NCBI GenBank assembly: GCA_002401565.1
Contig: NVTL01000022.1
Coordinates: 22,072 to 27,770 of the forward strand
Direction: 5' to 3'
DNA: 5,699 bases
Source: Rhodospirillaceae bacterium
GTDB taxonomy: Bacteria; Pseudomonadota; Alphaproteobacteria; Rhodospirillales; Magnetovibrionaceae
The notes under the pieces are model-generated. The model was not told where the DNA came from and made no database searches. It saw only the letters and a program-made list of their open reading frames with translations. Each line of letters starts with the position of its first letter. The stretch's first letter is position 1. A program made the translations under genes and the position numbers. Shown here one piece after another: positions 5,320-5,699 of this stretch.

Positions 5320-5699
5320 AGAGGAAGATGATCGGCATATTTTGATACGCCTTAGCGCGCTTTCGGAAACACCGTTTCCAGGGGCTACCAACACAGCCCT
5401 GACCCCGGACGACCGCGTTCAATCGGCCGTGAAGGAAGGGCGGCTTGATGAAAGGTCTCACAGCAGGCGCAGGCCATACGGGGGCGAACAATCTTGTTGA
5501 CGATAAACCGACCGAGAACATATTCAAGTTCTTCGGTCACATCTTGACCAAGTGTTTTAAGTTTGCCGCCGCAGTCCCCACACGCATCGCCGGGCGAAAG
5601 AACCTGTTCATGGCAGGGCAGATGTTTTAGCAGTGGCTTGCGTTTAGGTTGGTCTTTTGACTTTGGATCACAAGCCGCCTTGCGGTCAGGTTCCTGTGA
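5313..5699 (-). pseudogene. tnpC: IS66 transposase TnpC, N-terminal fragment, interrupted
   Basis: The minus strand from 5699 encodes the N-terminal half of TnpC, continuing beyond the window. It has a Lys/Pro-rich stretch, then HLPCHEQVLSPGDACGDCGG, the start of the IS66 zinc-finger region, with CxxC pairs in CGDC and CACC. After this come DVTEELEYVLGRFIVNKIV and LPSRPIERGRPGSG. Here the normal L-L-A-H is shortened: only CT remains before GTG-TTG-GT (V-L-V), a loss of about 10 nt, which shifts frame and gives a TAG at 5387-5385. A 40-bp repeat copy (5347-5386) follows. Then the family sequence returns as SKYADHLPLYR (5345-5313) before breaking off into foreign DNA. It is the upstream half of the same gene as the C-terminal fragment to the left. 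Confidence 0.9.
5347..5386. repeat. Small palindromic repeat insertion, copy 2 (40 bp)
   Basis: The plus strand begins ACGCCTTAGCGC and ends TTTCCAGGGGCT, with the same central palindrome GGAAAC-ACC-GTTTCC (5365-5379) as copy 1. It lies between GTG-TTG-GT and A-TCA-AAA of tnpC, and removing it restores V-L-V-S-K-Y. It is in the same orientation as copy 1 and about 700 bp from it. The extra base relative to copy 1 is at the GGGGCT end. GTA occurs on both sides when read on the minus strand, so a 3-bp target duplication is possible though copy 1 does not show a clear one. Confidence 0.85.

Larger units (their letters stand above)
4442..5699 (-). mobile_element. Decayed IS66-family element, right part outside the window
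   Basis: The left boundary is set by GTAAGCGTCCGGTGAA at 4442, matching the GTAAGCG-type ends of IS66-family elements. It is followed after about 70 bp of non-coding DNA (4442-4513) by the tnpC stop codon, the usual IS66 layout. The transposase gene runs on the minus strand and continues past 5699, so tnpA, tnpB and the other end would be outside the window. The element has suffered at least four changes: two insertions of a 38-bp repeat, a small deletion beside one of them, and loss of the catalytic core with gain of foreign DNA. It cannot move by itself. The target duplication cannot be checked because the other end is not visible. Confidence 0.88.

Noticed and set aside
4641..5386. Two copies of a 38-bp palindromic repeat as a CRISPR array
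   Set aside because: There are only two copies about 700 bp apart with transposase sequence between them, no regular spacers and no cas genes in view.
5240..5527. 95-residue minus-strand frame starting MNMFSVG
   Set aside because: It runs out of frame through the tnpC N-terminal part, the 40-bp repeat and the foreign block, so it is a chance fusion of frames. The true TnpC reading is in another frame on either side.

Overview
The window looks like part of a proteobacterial chromosome, most likely from an alphaproteobacterium. I infer this from the style of the proteins (a Sel1-plus-SPOR periplasmic protein, and IS5-group and IS66 transposases of the kinds common in that class) and from a middling base composition. 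No rRNA, tRNA or other taxonomic marker is present, so the assignment is tentative. All recognisable genes lie on the minus strand and are described from right to left.

Right part (about 4442-5699): a heavily decayed IS66-family element running off the right edge. Its tnpC transposase is broken. The N-terminal zinc-finger part is interrupted by a 40-bp palindromic repeat. The middle, which should hold the first two catalytic aspartates, is replaced by about 215 bp of unrelated DNA full of inverted repeats. The C-terminal part is interrupted by a second copy of the same repeat (39 bp). Cutting out each repeat exactly restores the expected local IS66 reading (T-L-I-E and V-L-V-S-K-Y), so these are true secondary insertions. 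The IS66 end (GTAAGCG...) lies at 4442. Beyond it is what may be the truncated 3' end of an older host gene (4259-4441), followed by a strong hairpin terminator (4186-4221).

Middle (3161-4012): a secreted Sel1-repeat plus SPOR-domain protein with a good ribosome binding site and its own upstream region carrying repeated TTATCA motifs.

Left part (1-3084): an intact-looking IS5-family insertion sequence of 1276 bp (1805-3080) bounded by 4-bp TCTA duplications. It sits between the SPOR gene and a secretin gene (1564 to beyond position 1). The secretin's domain order and motifs resemble type III secretion outer-membrane secretins (SctC/YscC/HrcC) more than type II or type IV pilus secretins. It is cut by the left edge of the window, within the secretin domain. 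Before the IS arrived, the two host genes would have been about 316 bp apart in the same direction, so a functional link (cell-envelope secretion machinery) is plausible but unproven. The most unusual items are the two repeat insertions in tnpC, the inverted-repeat-rich block that replaced its catalytic core, and the type III-like secretin with an alanine-rich insertion.
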